Part shown: positions 34,578 through 43,737 of the stretch, in pieces
How positions within the stretch are numbered: position 1 is the first letter of the stretch
Layout of the letters: the number at the start of each line of letters is the position of its first letter
Source of the DNA: Bacteroides neonati
GTDB lineage: Bacteria > Bacteroidota > Bacteroidia > Bacteroidales > Bacteroidaceae
Direction of reading: 5' to 3'
DNA length: 64,000 nt
NCBI RefSeq assembly: GCF_000499785.1
Contig: NZ_HG726020.1
Span: 1,220,316-1,284,315 of the forward strand
Notes under the pieces: model-generated
The model's input: the letters and a program-made list of their open reading frames with translations, nothing else
The model's database searches: none
What the model was told of the DNA's origin: nothing
Program-made: the position numbers and the translations under genes

Positions 34578-35615
34578 CTATTCGCTAAATTCACTTTTAC
34601 GTTTGCGGAACAGTACGGAAGCCACTACGGGTGCCCCGATAAGTGCCGTAACCGAGTTGACCGGAAGTGCCCCCTCAAAACCGGGCATGCGGGCTACCAA
34701 GTTGCAAACCAATGCCAACGAGGCACCGGCCAATAGTGTGGCAGGCATCAATATCCGATGATCGGAGGTATGAAAAATAGCCCGGCACAGATGCGGCACG
34801 GCTAGCCCGATGAACATAATCGGTCCGCAATAAGCCGTTACGATAGCGACCAATACCCCCGAACTGGTGATAACCAACAGACGCGAGCGTTTGATATTGA
34901 GTCCGAGATTACGTGCGTAGCCATCGCCCAACAACATCAGGTTCATGGTTTTGATTAATAAAAAAGAGAGCGGTATCAACGCAGCCATGATGCTGACGAA
35001 CAGAATCATCTGATTGCCCGATACGCGGGCAAAGCTGCCCAATCCCCAAATAACATAGGCACGAATGTCCTCTTCCACACTAAAATATTTTAATACACCG
35101 ATGATGGCACTTGCCACGTATCCGATCATGACACCGATGATAAGCAGCGTTACGTTGCCTTTGACTTTTTGCGATACATACACAATCAGTGCCATCACCG
35201 AAAGAGCACCGACAATAGCCGCCAATGACAGGGCTACCTCGCCCATATACCCCATTTTACTCAAAGCCACCCCTCCCATTGCTCCCGACAACAGCACAAC
35301 GAAAGCTACTCCCAGACTGGCTCCGGAGCTAATACCCAGCACCGAAGGGCCTGCCAACGGATTGCGGAAGACGGTCTGCATCTGCAACCCGCTGATGGAT
35401 AGTCCGGCACCTGCCACCAACGCGGTAAGTGCCTGCGGTACGCGCGATTTCCAGATAATATTCTGCCAGATGATCGACTCCTCGGTCGATCCCCAAAGGA
35501 TGTTCCATACCGAGCGAAGCGGAATGGGAACAGAACCCAACAACAGATTGAGTAAGAAAAAAACGAAAATCGAAAGGGTGATAAGTAGCAATAAAGGCAG
35601 TACGGGTCGTTTCAT
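34578..35615 (-). CDS. FecCD/BtuC-type ABC transporter permease
   Basis: 345 residues with about ten hydrophobic helices of the FecCD family; characteristic segments are RVPQALTALVAGAGLSISGL, NPLAGPSVLGISSGASLG and the loop ending GLAVPHLCRAIF that couples to the ATPase. It forms the inner-membrane channel of a BtuFCD-like importer. One base separates it from the binding-protein gene upstream and none from the ATPase gene downstream, so the three are a tightly coupled operon. Confidence 0.93.
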   Translation of the reverse strand: MKRPVLPLLLLITLSIFVFFLLNLLLGSVPIPLRSVWNILWGSTEESIIWQNIIWKSRVPQALTALVAGAGLSISGLQMQTVFRNPLAGPSVLGISSGASLGVAFVVLLSGAMGGVALSKMGYMGEVALSLAAIVGALSVMALIVYVSQKVKGNVTLLIIGVMIGYVASAIIGVLKYFSVEEDIRAYVIWGLGSFARVSGNQMILFVSIMAALIPLSFLLIKTMNLMLLGDGYARNLGLNIKRSRLLVITSSGVLVAIVTAYCGPIMFIGLAVPHLCRAIFHTSDHRILMPATLLAGASLALVCNLVARMPGFEGALPVNSVTALIGAPVVASVLFRKRKSEFSE

Positions 35616-35616
35616 C

Positions 35617-36765
35617 TTACTTCAATAATTGATAATAGCTCGGTGTATAATCGGGTACCAGTTCGGGGTGGAAGGCTTTAATCAAATCTTCCAGCACTAC
35701 CTCGGGTTGCGTAGGCATACTTTCGTAGAATGGTTTTTCGCGCATATTGCAATAGAGTACCCCTTGCTCGCGGAAAGCGCGAAAGTCGGCATACCGGGGA
35801 TCTTGTTGCTTCAGCACTTCATAGGAAAAGACGCCGTCGTAACTATTCACAATGCGCCAGTAGTCGGCACTTTCGGCCTGACTGTAAACCGTTTCGAAAT
35901 CGAGTGTAACCCCTCCCGAACGCGGATCATCTTTCAAAAAGTAATCGGCTCCGGCATCACGAAACAGTTGCGCCAGAAAACTTTTTCCTCCTACGGCATA
36001 CCAGTTGCCGCCTCTTATCTCGCCGCTAAATACAACCGGACGCTTTGCCACTCCGGCAACGCGTTGTTTCAATTCGTTGTAACGGTTCTCAATACCGGCA
36101 AACTTTTGGTTCGCCTCAGCCTCTTTTCCGATAAAGAGTCCGATGAATTTTATCCATTCGGCTTGCCCCAGCGGTGTCATCTCTTTATATCCGAGGTGCG
36201 GAACGAGCGGAATACCGATTTCGCGCAAGGCATCATAGCCTCCACGCTTAAAGGGAGAGATAAAAATCACATCGGGATTCATACTCATTATTACCTCATT
36301 ATCAAAATTTCCTTCGATACCGATCTTGACCGTTTTCCCCTCTTTGAGCTGTTGTTTCATCTGTTTGTTGAACAGATGGCGGGTGCTGGTGATGCCACTG
36401 ACTACATCGAGAGCATCGAGCTTAGCGAAGTTGGAGAGTTGCAACGAGGTCATACAAATGGTGCTGCGCACGGGTGTTTCGATCACCTCGTATCCGGCGG
36501 GAATTCCTTCGGGTTTCGTGCCCCGCTCTACCAGTGCAAAGTGATAAGACTCGCTTTCTTCTTTCTGCGGGTCATGAACATCGACCAATCGATAGCCCGG
36601 AGCATACGTTACCTGAAAGCCCTGAGCGTAAACGGGAGTAATATGCGTCGTGCTGCAACTGTCGGTTTCGACGGACGAGGTGGTGGAAGAAGCGGTTGAT
36701 TTCGGTCGGCAGCCTGTGCAAAGTAGGCAAGCAAGTAAAATGTATCCGATTAAGTTTTTTTTCAT
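35617..36765 (-). CDS. ABC transporter substrate-binding lipoprotein, BtuF-like
   Basis: 382 residues from the start MKKNLIGYIL at 36765; a longer frame upstream reads into the divergent promoter region. Lipobox CTGC (Cys19) followed by RPKST without acidic residues, so it is probably a periplasm-facing lipoprotein. Mature part is the two-lobed class III binding fold: MTSLQLSNFAKLDALD, NPDVIFISPFKRGGYD, GIPLVPHLGYKEMTPLG and GGVTLDFETVYSQAE. Homologues bind cobalamin, heme or ferric siderophores; the ligand cannot be told from sequence alone. Divergent from cbiL. Confidence 0.9.
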   Translation of the reverse strand: MKKNLIGYILLACLLCTGCRPKSTASSTTSSVETDSCSTTHITPVYAQGFQVTYAPGYRLVDVHDPQKEESESYHFALVERGTKPEGIPAGYEVIETPVRSTICMTSLQLSNFAKLDALDVVSGITSTRHLFNKQMKQQLKEGKTVKIGIEGNFDNEVIMSMNPDVIFISPFKRGGYDALREIGIPLVPHLGYKEMTPLGQAEWIKFIGLFIGKEAEANQKFAGIENRYNELKQRVAGVAKRPVVFSGEIRGGNWYAVGGKSFLAQLFRDAGADYFLKDDPRSGGVTLDFETVYSQAESADYWRIVNSYDGVFSYEVLKQQDPRYADFRAFREQGVLYCNMREKPFYESMPTQPEVVLEDLIKAFHPELVPDYTPSYYQLLK

Positions 36766-36867
36766 GATTCGTGTGTTACTGTGATTTGCAGGCAAAGATA
36801 CCCATTTATTCTTGTTTCTTTGAGATATTATCTCCACTTTTGCAGCAAATTAAGCAAAGACAAAACG

Positions 36868-37566
36868 ATGAACCATCCCATAGAATTTGTGTCACTGGGT
36901 CCGGGCGAACCGGAGTTGATTACGCTAAAAGGACTCAAGGCATTGCAACAAGCCGATTGTATCTTCTGCCCTGCCACAACTACCCGCGAAGGCAAACAAG
37001 TATCACGTGCAACCGATATCATGCAGGCGCTCGACATTCCGCTGAGCGTCATCAAACCTTTCCATCTTCCGATGAGTAAAGAGCGTGGTGCGGCTTTAGC
37101 TGCCTACGATCAAGTATACGAGGAGGCTAAAACACGCTACGGGCAACAGCAACGCGTCGTGATTGTGGCCGAAGGAGATGCCGGTTTCTACTCGTCGATA
37201 CAATACATTTTCGAAAAGTTACAGACCGCCGGCATACCGGCACAGCGCATTGCCGGCATACCGGCCTTTATTGCTGCCGGTGCGGTAGCCAATCTGCACA
37301 TTGCCAGCCAGGAAGAGCGTATGATTGTAGCGCCGGGCACACTCACCGCTGACGAGATAGAGCAGTATCACCGGGAAGGAACGGTGGTCGTTATCATGAA
37401 ACTGTCGCAATGCGCCCACGAGGTGCAACAATGCATCCAACTACACCCCGACTACCAGTATCATTACTTTGAAAACGTAGGAACGGAAAAGGAATTTTAT
37501 ACCCACCAACTCGAAGAGCTGAAAGAAAGACGCTTTCCCTATTTCTCACTGATGATTATCAAGTAA
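36868..37566 (+). CDS. cbiL: Cobalt-precorrin-2 C20-methyltransferase
   Basis: 232 residues from MNHPIEFVSLGPGEPELITL, the usual start of CbiL/CobI. Further methylase motifs: VIVAEGDAGFYSSIQYIFEKL and IAGIPAFIAAGAVANL. It adds the C20 methyl group, the first methylation after cobalt insertion. Standing apart from the four fusion genes, it has its own candidate promoter (CACTTTTG just upstream, one mismatch from TAnnTTTG) divergent from the transporter operon. A strong hairpin follows. Confidence 0.94.
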   Translation: MNHPIEFVSLGPGEPELITLKGLKALQQADCIFCPATTTREGKQVSRATDIMQALDIPLSVIKPFHLPMSKERGAALAAYDQVYEEAKTRYGQQQRVVIVAEGDAGFYSSIQYIFEKLQTAGIPAQRIAGIPAFIAAGAVANLHIASQEERMIVAPGTLTADEIEQYHREGTVVVIMKLSQCAHEVQQCIQLHPDYQYHYFENVGTEKEFYTHQLEELKERRFPYFSLMIIK

Positions 37567-37606
37567 GGAGGGAGGAAAGCCCCAAAAGGGTCGGACAATA
37601 ACGGAC

Positions 37607-37645
37607 AAAGGTTCCGACCATCCAATGGTGATGGTCGGAACCTTT
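37607..37645 (+). terminator. Perfect 16-bp hairpin after cbiL
   Basis: 37607-37622 pairs perfectly with 37630-37645 around a 7-nt loop; the stem is G/C-rich in its centre and ends in AAAG/CTTT. It lies 40 bp after the cbiL stop and marks the end of the cobalamin locus. Confidence 0.85.
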
Positions 37646-37839
37646 ATACATTAAAATACGATCAAAAATCCCCCAAGAGACAAGAGCTATATCCGATATC
37701 CGGATAGCGACTTTGTTATTCACCTTAAATTCAATTTCGGACTGATGTAATAAATATTCAATCAGCGTATACCTACCTCTCGCCATCTAAATACTTATTA
37801 TACTCATTTTTAGGTATTTCAGCATAGTCTAACAAGTCT

Positions 37840-37847
37840 TAACTTTG
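37840..37847 (+). promoter_or_regulatory. -7 promoter box for the hmu-like operon
   Basis: TAACTTTG matches TAnnTTTG exactly; TTTC at 37817-37820 lies at the -33 position with 19-bp spacing. The distance to the ATG at 37859 is too short for comfort, which favours the start at 37895. Confidence 0.6.
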
Positions 37848-37894
37848 CAATAATTAAAATGAAATATAATTCGGGAATTAAAAAATCACATGAA

Positions 37895-39322
37895 ATGAAT
37901 AAAACATCTTTGCTTATCTATTGCTTGGCCTTAGTGCCCATGCTATTTACCTCATGTAGTAACGAGGACGAAAAAGTCGACTGGAATGGAGTCGAAGTGA
38001 AAAATATTAAACTAAAAGAAATTCTTCATCAAAAGGGCTTTACTTTCAACGAGAAAGGACGGTTGGTGTTAAACGAAAAAGCAACAAACACCACTATGCT
38101 TGATCTGTCCGGAACCAAGATAACTGATCTCTCAGGACTGGATATACTACCTAATCTCATGGAGGTCAATCTGTCGAACAATGACTATGGTCCCATTTTT
38201 GATTTCTCTACATTACCCAAAAAAATTAGTTCCGTAGACTTAACCGGAAACAAAGTGTACGACTTTGAAGGATTGGTAAGTACTGAATTCATCAATGATG
38301 AAATGAAAACAACCGTTTTACATCCACTTACCAAACTGTATCTCCCGGCAACAGCCAAATTCAACGTAGAAGACCTTGTTCCTTTTCACAAGACAAGTAC
38401 ATCGACCGATATACAAATGCAAGACGCCATGGGGAAATTGCAAACCTACAACACACTGCGAGAGATTCCCGACGAAGCTTTGCGAATCTACTTAAAAAGT
38501 AAATTTATCAGTCTTTTTCCAGATAATGGAGATTTATTCGATATTGCTAAAAGGATGGCATTGAAAGAAGAGGGAGAAAGTATTTCACTACCTTGGAGAA
38601 GTGAAAATGGAGCTATAAAATCAATTGAAGGGATAGAATATTTCATTAACAATCCTTTTTATAAACCTTTTTTTGTTGCTATTGATTGCAGTGCTTTAAA
38701 CAATGTCTCTTATCTTGCTCCCCGAAACAATATAAAAGCATTAAGCCTTCGAAACATCAATATGCCCGATGGTATTGATCTATCCAAAGCAAGCAAACTA
38801 TGTAATCTGGCACTCGATAATAATGACCATTTAACTACTTTGGATTTATCGAACACACTGATTGCCAATCAGAAATTCGAAGATATAGACAATACTACGA
38901 TAGGAAATAGCCTTGACATAACACGGTGTAAAAATCTGGAGGAGATCAAATTCCCATTTCCCAATGAAGGAATTGTTAGCGGACTCACAATTGGCGGTGT
39001 GCCCAAACTAAAAAAAATAGATCTCAGCTTCATTAAAGCGACCCAAGAGCTTGCACTGTTACAGATGAGTAACTGCGCCATTACCTACCCCGATTTAAAG
39101 TATAGATATGATGTAGCAACAGGTACTCTTACCAAGTTAGAGGAAGTTCCTGACGGCTCAGGAATTGGTTTTGCCATTTCAAAAGACGTATTCGACATGC
39201 CCGCTACCAAAGAGTTCTTCACAAAATTCAGATCGAAATTAAGCGATCGCTATAGAGGGTATGATAAAGATACGGATTATTCCTATAATTTAGGAGGCTA
39301 CCGTTGGAGTAAATACCTCTAA
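37895..39322 (+). CDS. Leucine-rich-repeat surface lipoprotein
   Basis: 475 residues from MNKTSLLIYC; Cys21 in the lipobox MLFTSC is followed by SNEDE, an acidic run like the Bacteroidetes surface-export signal. Residues 65-130 contain LRR-like units (MLDLSGTKITDLSGLD, NLMEVNLSNN, ISSVDLTGNKVYDFEGL) and more scattered units lie after residue 270 (CNLALDNNDHLTTLDLSN). It is likely to present an extracellular binding surface. First gene of a seven-gene operon with a HmuY-family protein, so a role in capturing host heme proteins is possible but unproven. An in-frame ATG at 37859 is the alternative start. Confidence 0.75.
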   Translation: MNKTSLLIYCLALVPMLFTSCSNEDEKVDWNGVEVKNIKLKEILHQKGFTFNEKGRLVLNEKATNTTMLDLSGTKITDLSGLDILPNLMEVNLSNNDYGPIFDFSTLPKKISSVDLTGNKVYDFEGLVSTEFINDEMKTTVLHPLTKLYLPATAKFNVEDLVPFHKTSTSTDIQMQDAMGKLQTYNTLREIPDEALRIYLKSKFISLFPDNGDLFDIAKRMALKEEGESISLPWRSENGAIKSIEGIEYFINNPFYKPFFVAIDCSALNNVSYLAPRNNIKALSLRNINMPDGIDLSKASKLCNLALDNNDHLTTLDLSNTLIANQKFEDIDNTTIGNSLDITRCKNLEEIKFPFPNEGIVSGLTIGGVPKLKKIDLSFIKATQELALLQMSNCAITYPDLKYRYDVATGTLTKLEEVPDGSGIGFAISKDVFDMPATKEFFTKFRSKLSDRYRGYDKDTDYSYNLGGYRWSKYL

Positions 39323-39430
39323 AAAAATCGATGTTTTCAAATAATGCATCTCATACCTGCATAAGCATTCTCTTGAAATAGAGAAAAATAGAGATTTATC
39401 AAATGTAATAAAACAGCAATATAAAGAACC

Positions 39431-39928
39431 ATGATTAAAAAGAAAGTCATTCTGTCTATAACGCTACTCGGTATAGCAGTTCTCCTCAGCAACGTATCGG
39501 CCAATACAGCAATGAGTCTATTTACAATGACATCAATCAATGAAAATATTGAGGGTATTTACAATGGCTCATTGACTCGTGTATATATGAACGGAGAAAA
39601 GAAGCCTGTTCCCAATATCGGAACAGAAGTTACGGCAAATGCGGATGGAACCATCAACCTTTACATAGCTCCATTTAAAATAGGAAAGATGCCGGGTAAA
39701 ATCAGCATTGATGCCAAAAACATCAGTGTCGATAGCAATGGAAGCTTCAACATGACTGTTTCGGAGACTGTCATCCTAACACTTCCTATTTTCACCCCAG
39801 CACTGTTTAACGCTCAGATAAGCGGTACTATCTCTGGCAACAGATTAACCTATTCGGTTGCAACGATAGATGCATCCTACTTACTTGTTCCGTTTACTGC
39901 TATTGTTGAATTCACCGGAAAAAAATAA
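39431..39928 (+). CDS. Calycin-like domain protein
   Basis: 165 residues: signal peptide ending near NVSANT, then a beta-rich domain beginning IEGIYNGSLTRVYMNGEKKP and running through paired strands (INLYIAPFKIGKMPGKISIDAKNI, each part shorter than 20 residues in the strand) to TAIVEFTGKK. The pattern fits the calycin-like/lipocalin-type small domain found next to heme and corrinoid receptors in Bacteroides. No lipobox cysteine, so it should be periplasmic or secreted. It lies 108 bp after the LRR gene and 8 bp before a lipoprotein gene. Confidence 0.65.
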   Translation: MIKKKVILSITLLGIAVLLSNVSANTAMSLFTMTSINENIEGIYNGSLTRVYMNGEKKPVPNIGTEVTANADGTINLYIAPFKIGKMPGKISIDAKNISVDSNGSFNMTVSETVILTLPIFTPALFNAQISGTISGNRLTYSVATIDASYLLVPFTAIVEFTGKK

Positions 39929-39936
39929 TCGCCAGC

Positions 39937-40575
39937 ATGAAAAAAATAAAAATAATTATCCTATTAAGCTACTGCTTATTAGGATTATGCACTTCATGCT
40001 CTTCAGACGAGCAGATAACCAAGGAAAACGTTCCTGAAGAATCACTGACAAAGGTCAGAGAATTCTTAGCCGGAGAAATCGTATTAAGTACCAAAGCCAC
40101 CCTGAATGGTGTAGACAAAACACTATTGAAAAGCGGATGCCCAACAAAATTCCGTTTTAACTGGGACGAAACGGATAAGCGAGTCTGCGAAATCGCTTTG
40201 CTGGGCTTCACCGTTGGCAAGATGGGCATGGTCATCAATTTTAAATGCAATGTTCAGGTTATGCAGCTCAATTCGTGGGAAAAAGACGAATACAAAGGAG
40301 ACGGGTGGATCAAGTTTGAAGGCAAAGACGGATCGACCTTTGCCACAGAATCAACAGAAGGAATAACTGCTACTGCAAAAGGAAGTAGTATAAAAGGTTA
40401 TTACAATGCCAACACACATCAAATCAACTTTATAGTAGACTATAACATGATGAACGTACGTTCGGAGTGCTTCATGCAAATAATAGACAAAACACGTATT
40501 AGCCGCTATGAAGAAGAGCTCAAACAGTTCGAAAAAGAGCTGGAAGAATACAAAAAGGAACATGGTCTTTCTTAA
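39937..40575 (+). CDS. Lipoprotein of the hmu-like operon, function unknown
   Basis: 212 residues: lipobox LCTSC (Cys21) followed by SSDEQ, suggesting surface exposure. A beta-rich middle (about 45-175; GFTVGKMGMVINFKCNVQV, GDGWIKFEGKDGSTF) resembles the calycin-like neighbour in having the phrase FKIGKM/FTVGKMG, so the two may share a fold. The C-terminal 30 residues are a charged helix (EELKQFEKELEEYKKEHG). Lies 8 bp after the calycin-like gene and 36 bp before the TonB receptor; presumably part of the same ligand-capture system. Confidence 0.65.
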   Translation: MKKIKIIILLSYCLLGLCTSCSSDEQITKENVPEESLTKVREFLAGEIVLSTKATLNGVDKTLLKSGCPTKFRFNWDETDKRVCEIALLGFTVGKMGMVINFKCNVQVMQLNSWEKDEYKGDGWIKFEGKDGSTFATESTEGITATAKGSSIKGYYNANTHQINFIVDYNMMNVRSECFMQIIDKTRISRYEEELKQFEKELEEYKKEHGLS

Positions 40576-40611
40576 ATTCTATCAAAAAAAGGCAAGACCA
40601 AAGTTTAAACG

Positions 40612-42996
40612 GTGAAAAGAAAGAAAAGAATGATACAACCTAAAATAATAATTTTCTGCCTTTTAGCAATAGTATGTACAGGTGTTCGGGCACAGACAAA
40701 TTTAATAAAGATTATCCTTTTAGAAAAAGGAACGGAACAGCCCCTGATAGGAGCTACTATAAGCTATGCAAGCAATGAAAAGCTAGAAAAAGCGCTACAT
40801 ACCACCACAGATACCAACGGGAAAGCCACCCTCCAGCCTCCATCTATGGGTGAAAGTTGGATTTGGTATAGCATCAGTTCATTAGGTTTTGCTCCACTGA
40901 GGGGTAAAATGTCCTCCCAGACAAACAAACAACTGATCACTCTGTACATGGAGGAGGATGTAATGCGAATGAATGAAGTGGTTGTAACAGGCTCTCGCAT
41001 GTCTCGCCCCATTAAATTATCTCCCGTCACCACACAAGTGTTGGGAGGAAGGGCATTGGTAGATGCCGGATATGCCAATCTGCAACAAGCCTTGCAACAA
41101 GAAACACCGGGGTTAAATATACAAAAAGTGGGATTTGGCAATGAAATTAGTATGCAGGGACTGGATGCGCGTCACGTACTTTTCCTCATGGATGGAGAAC
41201 GTATGACGGGAGACATGGCGGGCAACCTTGACTACGAACGCTTCAACCTACATGCTATAGACCGCATAGAGATTGTGAAAGGAGCCAGTAGCACCCTTTA
41301 CGGTTCGCGTGCCGCCGGTGCCGTAATCAATCTCATCACCAAGAAGACAGCCAAACCACTAAGCATTGATGCCGGGGTTCGCTACGGACAGATGAATGAA
41401 CGCAACTATCGAAATCCGTCCAAAAGCGACTTCCTCTACATGTTCGAAAAAAATGCCGACCGTCCTAATTTGCAAAGTTGGATTTCAGCAGGCTTCAAAA
41501 CAGGAGCATTCACCTCTCAAACAGACGTATGGTACAGTGAAAACGATGCTTTCTACCTATATCAGGCAGAAAACGATCAAAAGTTATATACAAAGGAAGC
41601 AAACCCTTTTCTTCCTCACGATATTATAGTGACCAGCACAGCAGCCCGTCCGCCAATGGGTATCGAGGGGACCGAACACCTCTCTACTTCACAAAAACTT
41701 TATTATGATCCTAATCAGAATCTCTCAGTATTGCTTTACGGAAGTGTATTCTTCATGAATACTTACGATTTGATACAAGACATGACATTCAGTCAGGCGC
41801 GCGATCTCACAAGTGGAGCCAAAGTTACCTATCACGTAAAGAACTGGTTTTCATTTACAGCAAGTATTCATCATGACTTCTACGACCGTTTTAAAAGACA
41901 CGAGCGCCGCGATGAACGACAGAAGGTGTATAAAAGTAGTATTCTGCAACCACGCTTAAGTATCACCAGTAATTACTTCAACAATCATAGTCTTATATTC
42001 GGGATAGAGCACATCAGTGATGATCTGACAAGTGACCGTTTCGTGAACCGAGTAATGAGTACCCGCTCATTAAAAGAGACTGAATACTTTGTGCAGGATG
42101 AATGGACCCTTTCAAAAAGTTGGATGCTATCTGCCGGACTGCGTACCAACTTCTCTCGTGCATTCGGGTTCATGGGCATGCCAAAGGTAGCTGTCAAATT
42201 CTCACCTGATGATCGCTGGAGTTTTCGTGCGAACTACTCGATGGGATATCGCTCACCCTCTATCAAAGAACTATTCTTCAACTGGGATCATCTTGGAATG
42301 TTTCAGATAAAAGGCAATGAATACATGCAACCGGAAAAGAATAATTACATATCAGCGGGAATAGAGTATAGCAATGACAAACTATTCTTGTCAGGAACAG
42401 CGTATGGTAATTTTTTCAAAGACAAGATAGAAGGTATATGGAGAGTTTACGATATGCAGTATAACTTCGAATACACCAACTTAAGCAACCAGCGACTATT
42501 GGGTGTAGAAGCAATGGCACGCTGGCGTATGACAGACTTTCTCACATTAAATGCGACCTATAGTTTTGTGAATGTAAGCAAACTGGCAGGAGTACAAATT
42601 AACACAACATCTCCTCATGCCGCTACAGGCAGCCTGGATTACAAATATACTCGGAGAAACTATCGTCTGAACGCTATCTTCAGTACCTCTTTCATGGGTA
42701 ATAAAAAGTTCGATGTACAAGACCGTGTATGGGTGAAAGAAGAAAACACCAGTTACGATGCCTATTTCCGTTGCGATCTGCCAGCCTACGTATTATGTAA
42801 CCTGTCGGTATCTCAAACATTTCACAACAAGGTAAAACTGTCGGTAGGTGTAGACAATCTGCTTAATTATAAACCAAAGACATTGGGATCTGGTATCACC
42901 ATGTTCAATGTCCCAGCTACACCTGGTGCACGCTTTCATGTGCAAATGGAATTTATGATAGATGATGTTATTAATGCATTAAAGAAAAAGAAATGA
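40612..42996 (+). CDS. TonB-dependent receptor, HmuR-like
   Basis: 794 residues if initiated at GTG 40612, which supplies a basic N-terminus (KRKKR); ATG 40630 is the alternative. Signal peptide ending GVRAQ, a carboxypeptidase-like regulatory domain (about 28-115), TonB-box-like MNEVVVTGSR, plug (about 125-245; GLDARHVLFLMDGERMTGD and IVKGASSTLYGSRAAGAVINL) and a full barrel. It overlaps the HmuY-family gene by 4 bp, the same pairing as HmuR-HmuY in P. gingivalis, so heme is the likely ligand. Ligand residues of HmuR were not checked. Confidence 0.88.
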   Translation: MKRKKRMIQPKIIIFCLLAIVCTGVRAQTNLIKIILLEKGTEQPLIGATISYASNEKLEKALHTTTDTNGKATLQPPSMGESWIWYSISSLGFAPLRGKMSSQTNKQLITLYMEEDVMRMNEVVVTGSRMSRPIKLSPVTTQVLGGRALVDAGYANLQQALQQETPGLNIQKVGFGNEISMQGLDARHVLFLMDGERMTGDMAGNLDYERFNLHAIDRIEIVKGASSTLYGSRAAGAVINLITKKTAKPLSIDAGVRYGQMNERNYRNPSKSDFLYMFEKNADRPNLQSWISAGFKTGAFTSQTDVWYSENDAFYLYQAENDQKLYTKEANPFLPHDIIVTSTAARPPMGIEGTEHLSTSQKLYYDPNQNLSVLLYGSVFFMNTYDLIQDMTFSQARDLTSGAKVTYHVKNWFSFTASIHHDFYDRFKRHERRDERQKVYKSSILQPRLSITSNYFNNHSLIFGIEHISDDLTSDRFVNRVMSTRSLKETEYFVQDEWTLSKSWMLSAGLRTNFSRAFGFMGMPKVAVKFSPDDRWSFRANYSMGYRSPSIKELFFNWDHLGMFQIKGNEYMQPEKNNYISAGIEYSNDKLFLSGTAYGNFFKDKIEGIWRVYDMQYNFEYTNLSNQRLLGVEAMARWRMTDFLTLNATYSFVNVSKLAGVQINTTSPHAATGSLDYKYTRRNYRLNAIFSTSFMGNKKFDVQDRVWVKEENTSYDAYFRCDLPAYVLCNLSVSQTFHNKVKLSVGVDNLLNYKPKTLGSGITMFNVPATPGARFHVQMEFMIDDVINALKKKK

Positions 42997-43712
42997 AAAT
43001 GAAAAAACAATGGAGAATACTTTTTCAAATACTTCTTTATAATCTGGTACTCGCCGCTTGTGTAGAATATGATGCAAAGCCATTCACGGGTAAAACATTG
43101 CCACGAACTACCGGATATAGTACCGGAGTGACTCAAGACTGGCTTTACTTTAACCTTCGCACCGGCGAACAGTTCAACACGCAAGCTCCCAATTATGATA
43201 TTCCCGAAGGAGAGCAAAAAGAACGGGAAGATTGGGATTTGGCTTTCTGCGGATACCGTTTACGCACCAATAGTGGAACTTCAGGAATTGGTATGGGGGG
43301 AGCAGCCGATCTTGGATATGGCAATTATAACCACTGGACACACGTATACCAACTACCCCAAAACTTAGAATGGTCGATAGACAATGATAGCGAAGTATAC
43401 GTCACCATGTCTCAGAACGATTGGAACAAACACTTAATTGATAACAACTTGGACTTCAAAAAAAATCCATGGTTCGATCCCAATAAAGGGCCAGCTAATA
43501 CACTGGCAAGTGCCAATCCGGTATTAGCTAATGCCATGTATTTTGCCGGGCCTCCTCCTGTATACAGTCCTTCCCTTCATACTTATGTAGTACGCACGGC
43601 TGATGGGAAGAGGTATTTCAAATTACAGCTCATCAGTTGGTATAATGCCGATATAGAGATCGGCGACGGAGGTGGCCGGATCAGCTATTACTGCGATGAA
43701 TTATCACAATAA
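42993..43712 (+). CDS. HmuY-family heme-binding lipoprotein
   Basis: 239 residues: lipobox VLAAC (Cys23) followed by VEYDAKPF, moderately acidic. The mature part carries the family pattern GYSTGVTQDWLYFNLRTGE, WDLAFCGYRLRTNSG and YFKLQLISWYN. In P. gingivalis HmuY takes heme with two His; related proteins in Tannerella and Prevotella use Met. Candidate ligands here are His in NYNHWTHVYQL and Met in GIGMGGA and ANAMYFAG, which I cannot decide between. Starts inside the receptor stop (4-bp overlap), so translation is coupled. Confidence 0.9.
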   Translation: MKMKKQWRILFQILLYNLVLAACVEYDAKPFTGKTLPRTTGYSTGVTQDWLYFNLRTGEQFNTQAPNYDIPEGEQKEREDWDLAFCGYRLRTNSGTSGIGMGGAADLGYGNYNHWTHVYQLPQNLEWSIDNDSEVYVTMSQNDWNKHLIDNNLDFKKNPWFDPNKGPANTLASANPVLANAMYFAGPPPVYSPSLHTYVVRTADGKRYFKLQLISWYNADIEIGDGGGRISYYCDELSQ

Positions 43713-43737
43713 TCAAGCTAGGAAAGGAATAACAAAT

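Noticed and set aside
37559..37786. 75-codon minus-strand frame after cbiL
   Set aside because: It spans the perfect terminator hairpin, has no recognisable domain and no promoter box, and its composition looks like intergenic DNA; probably chance.
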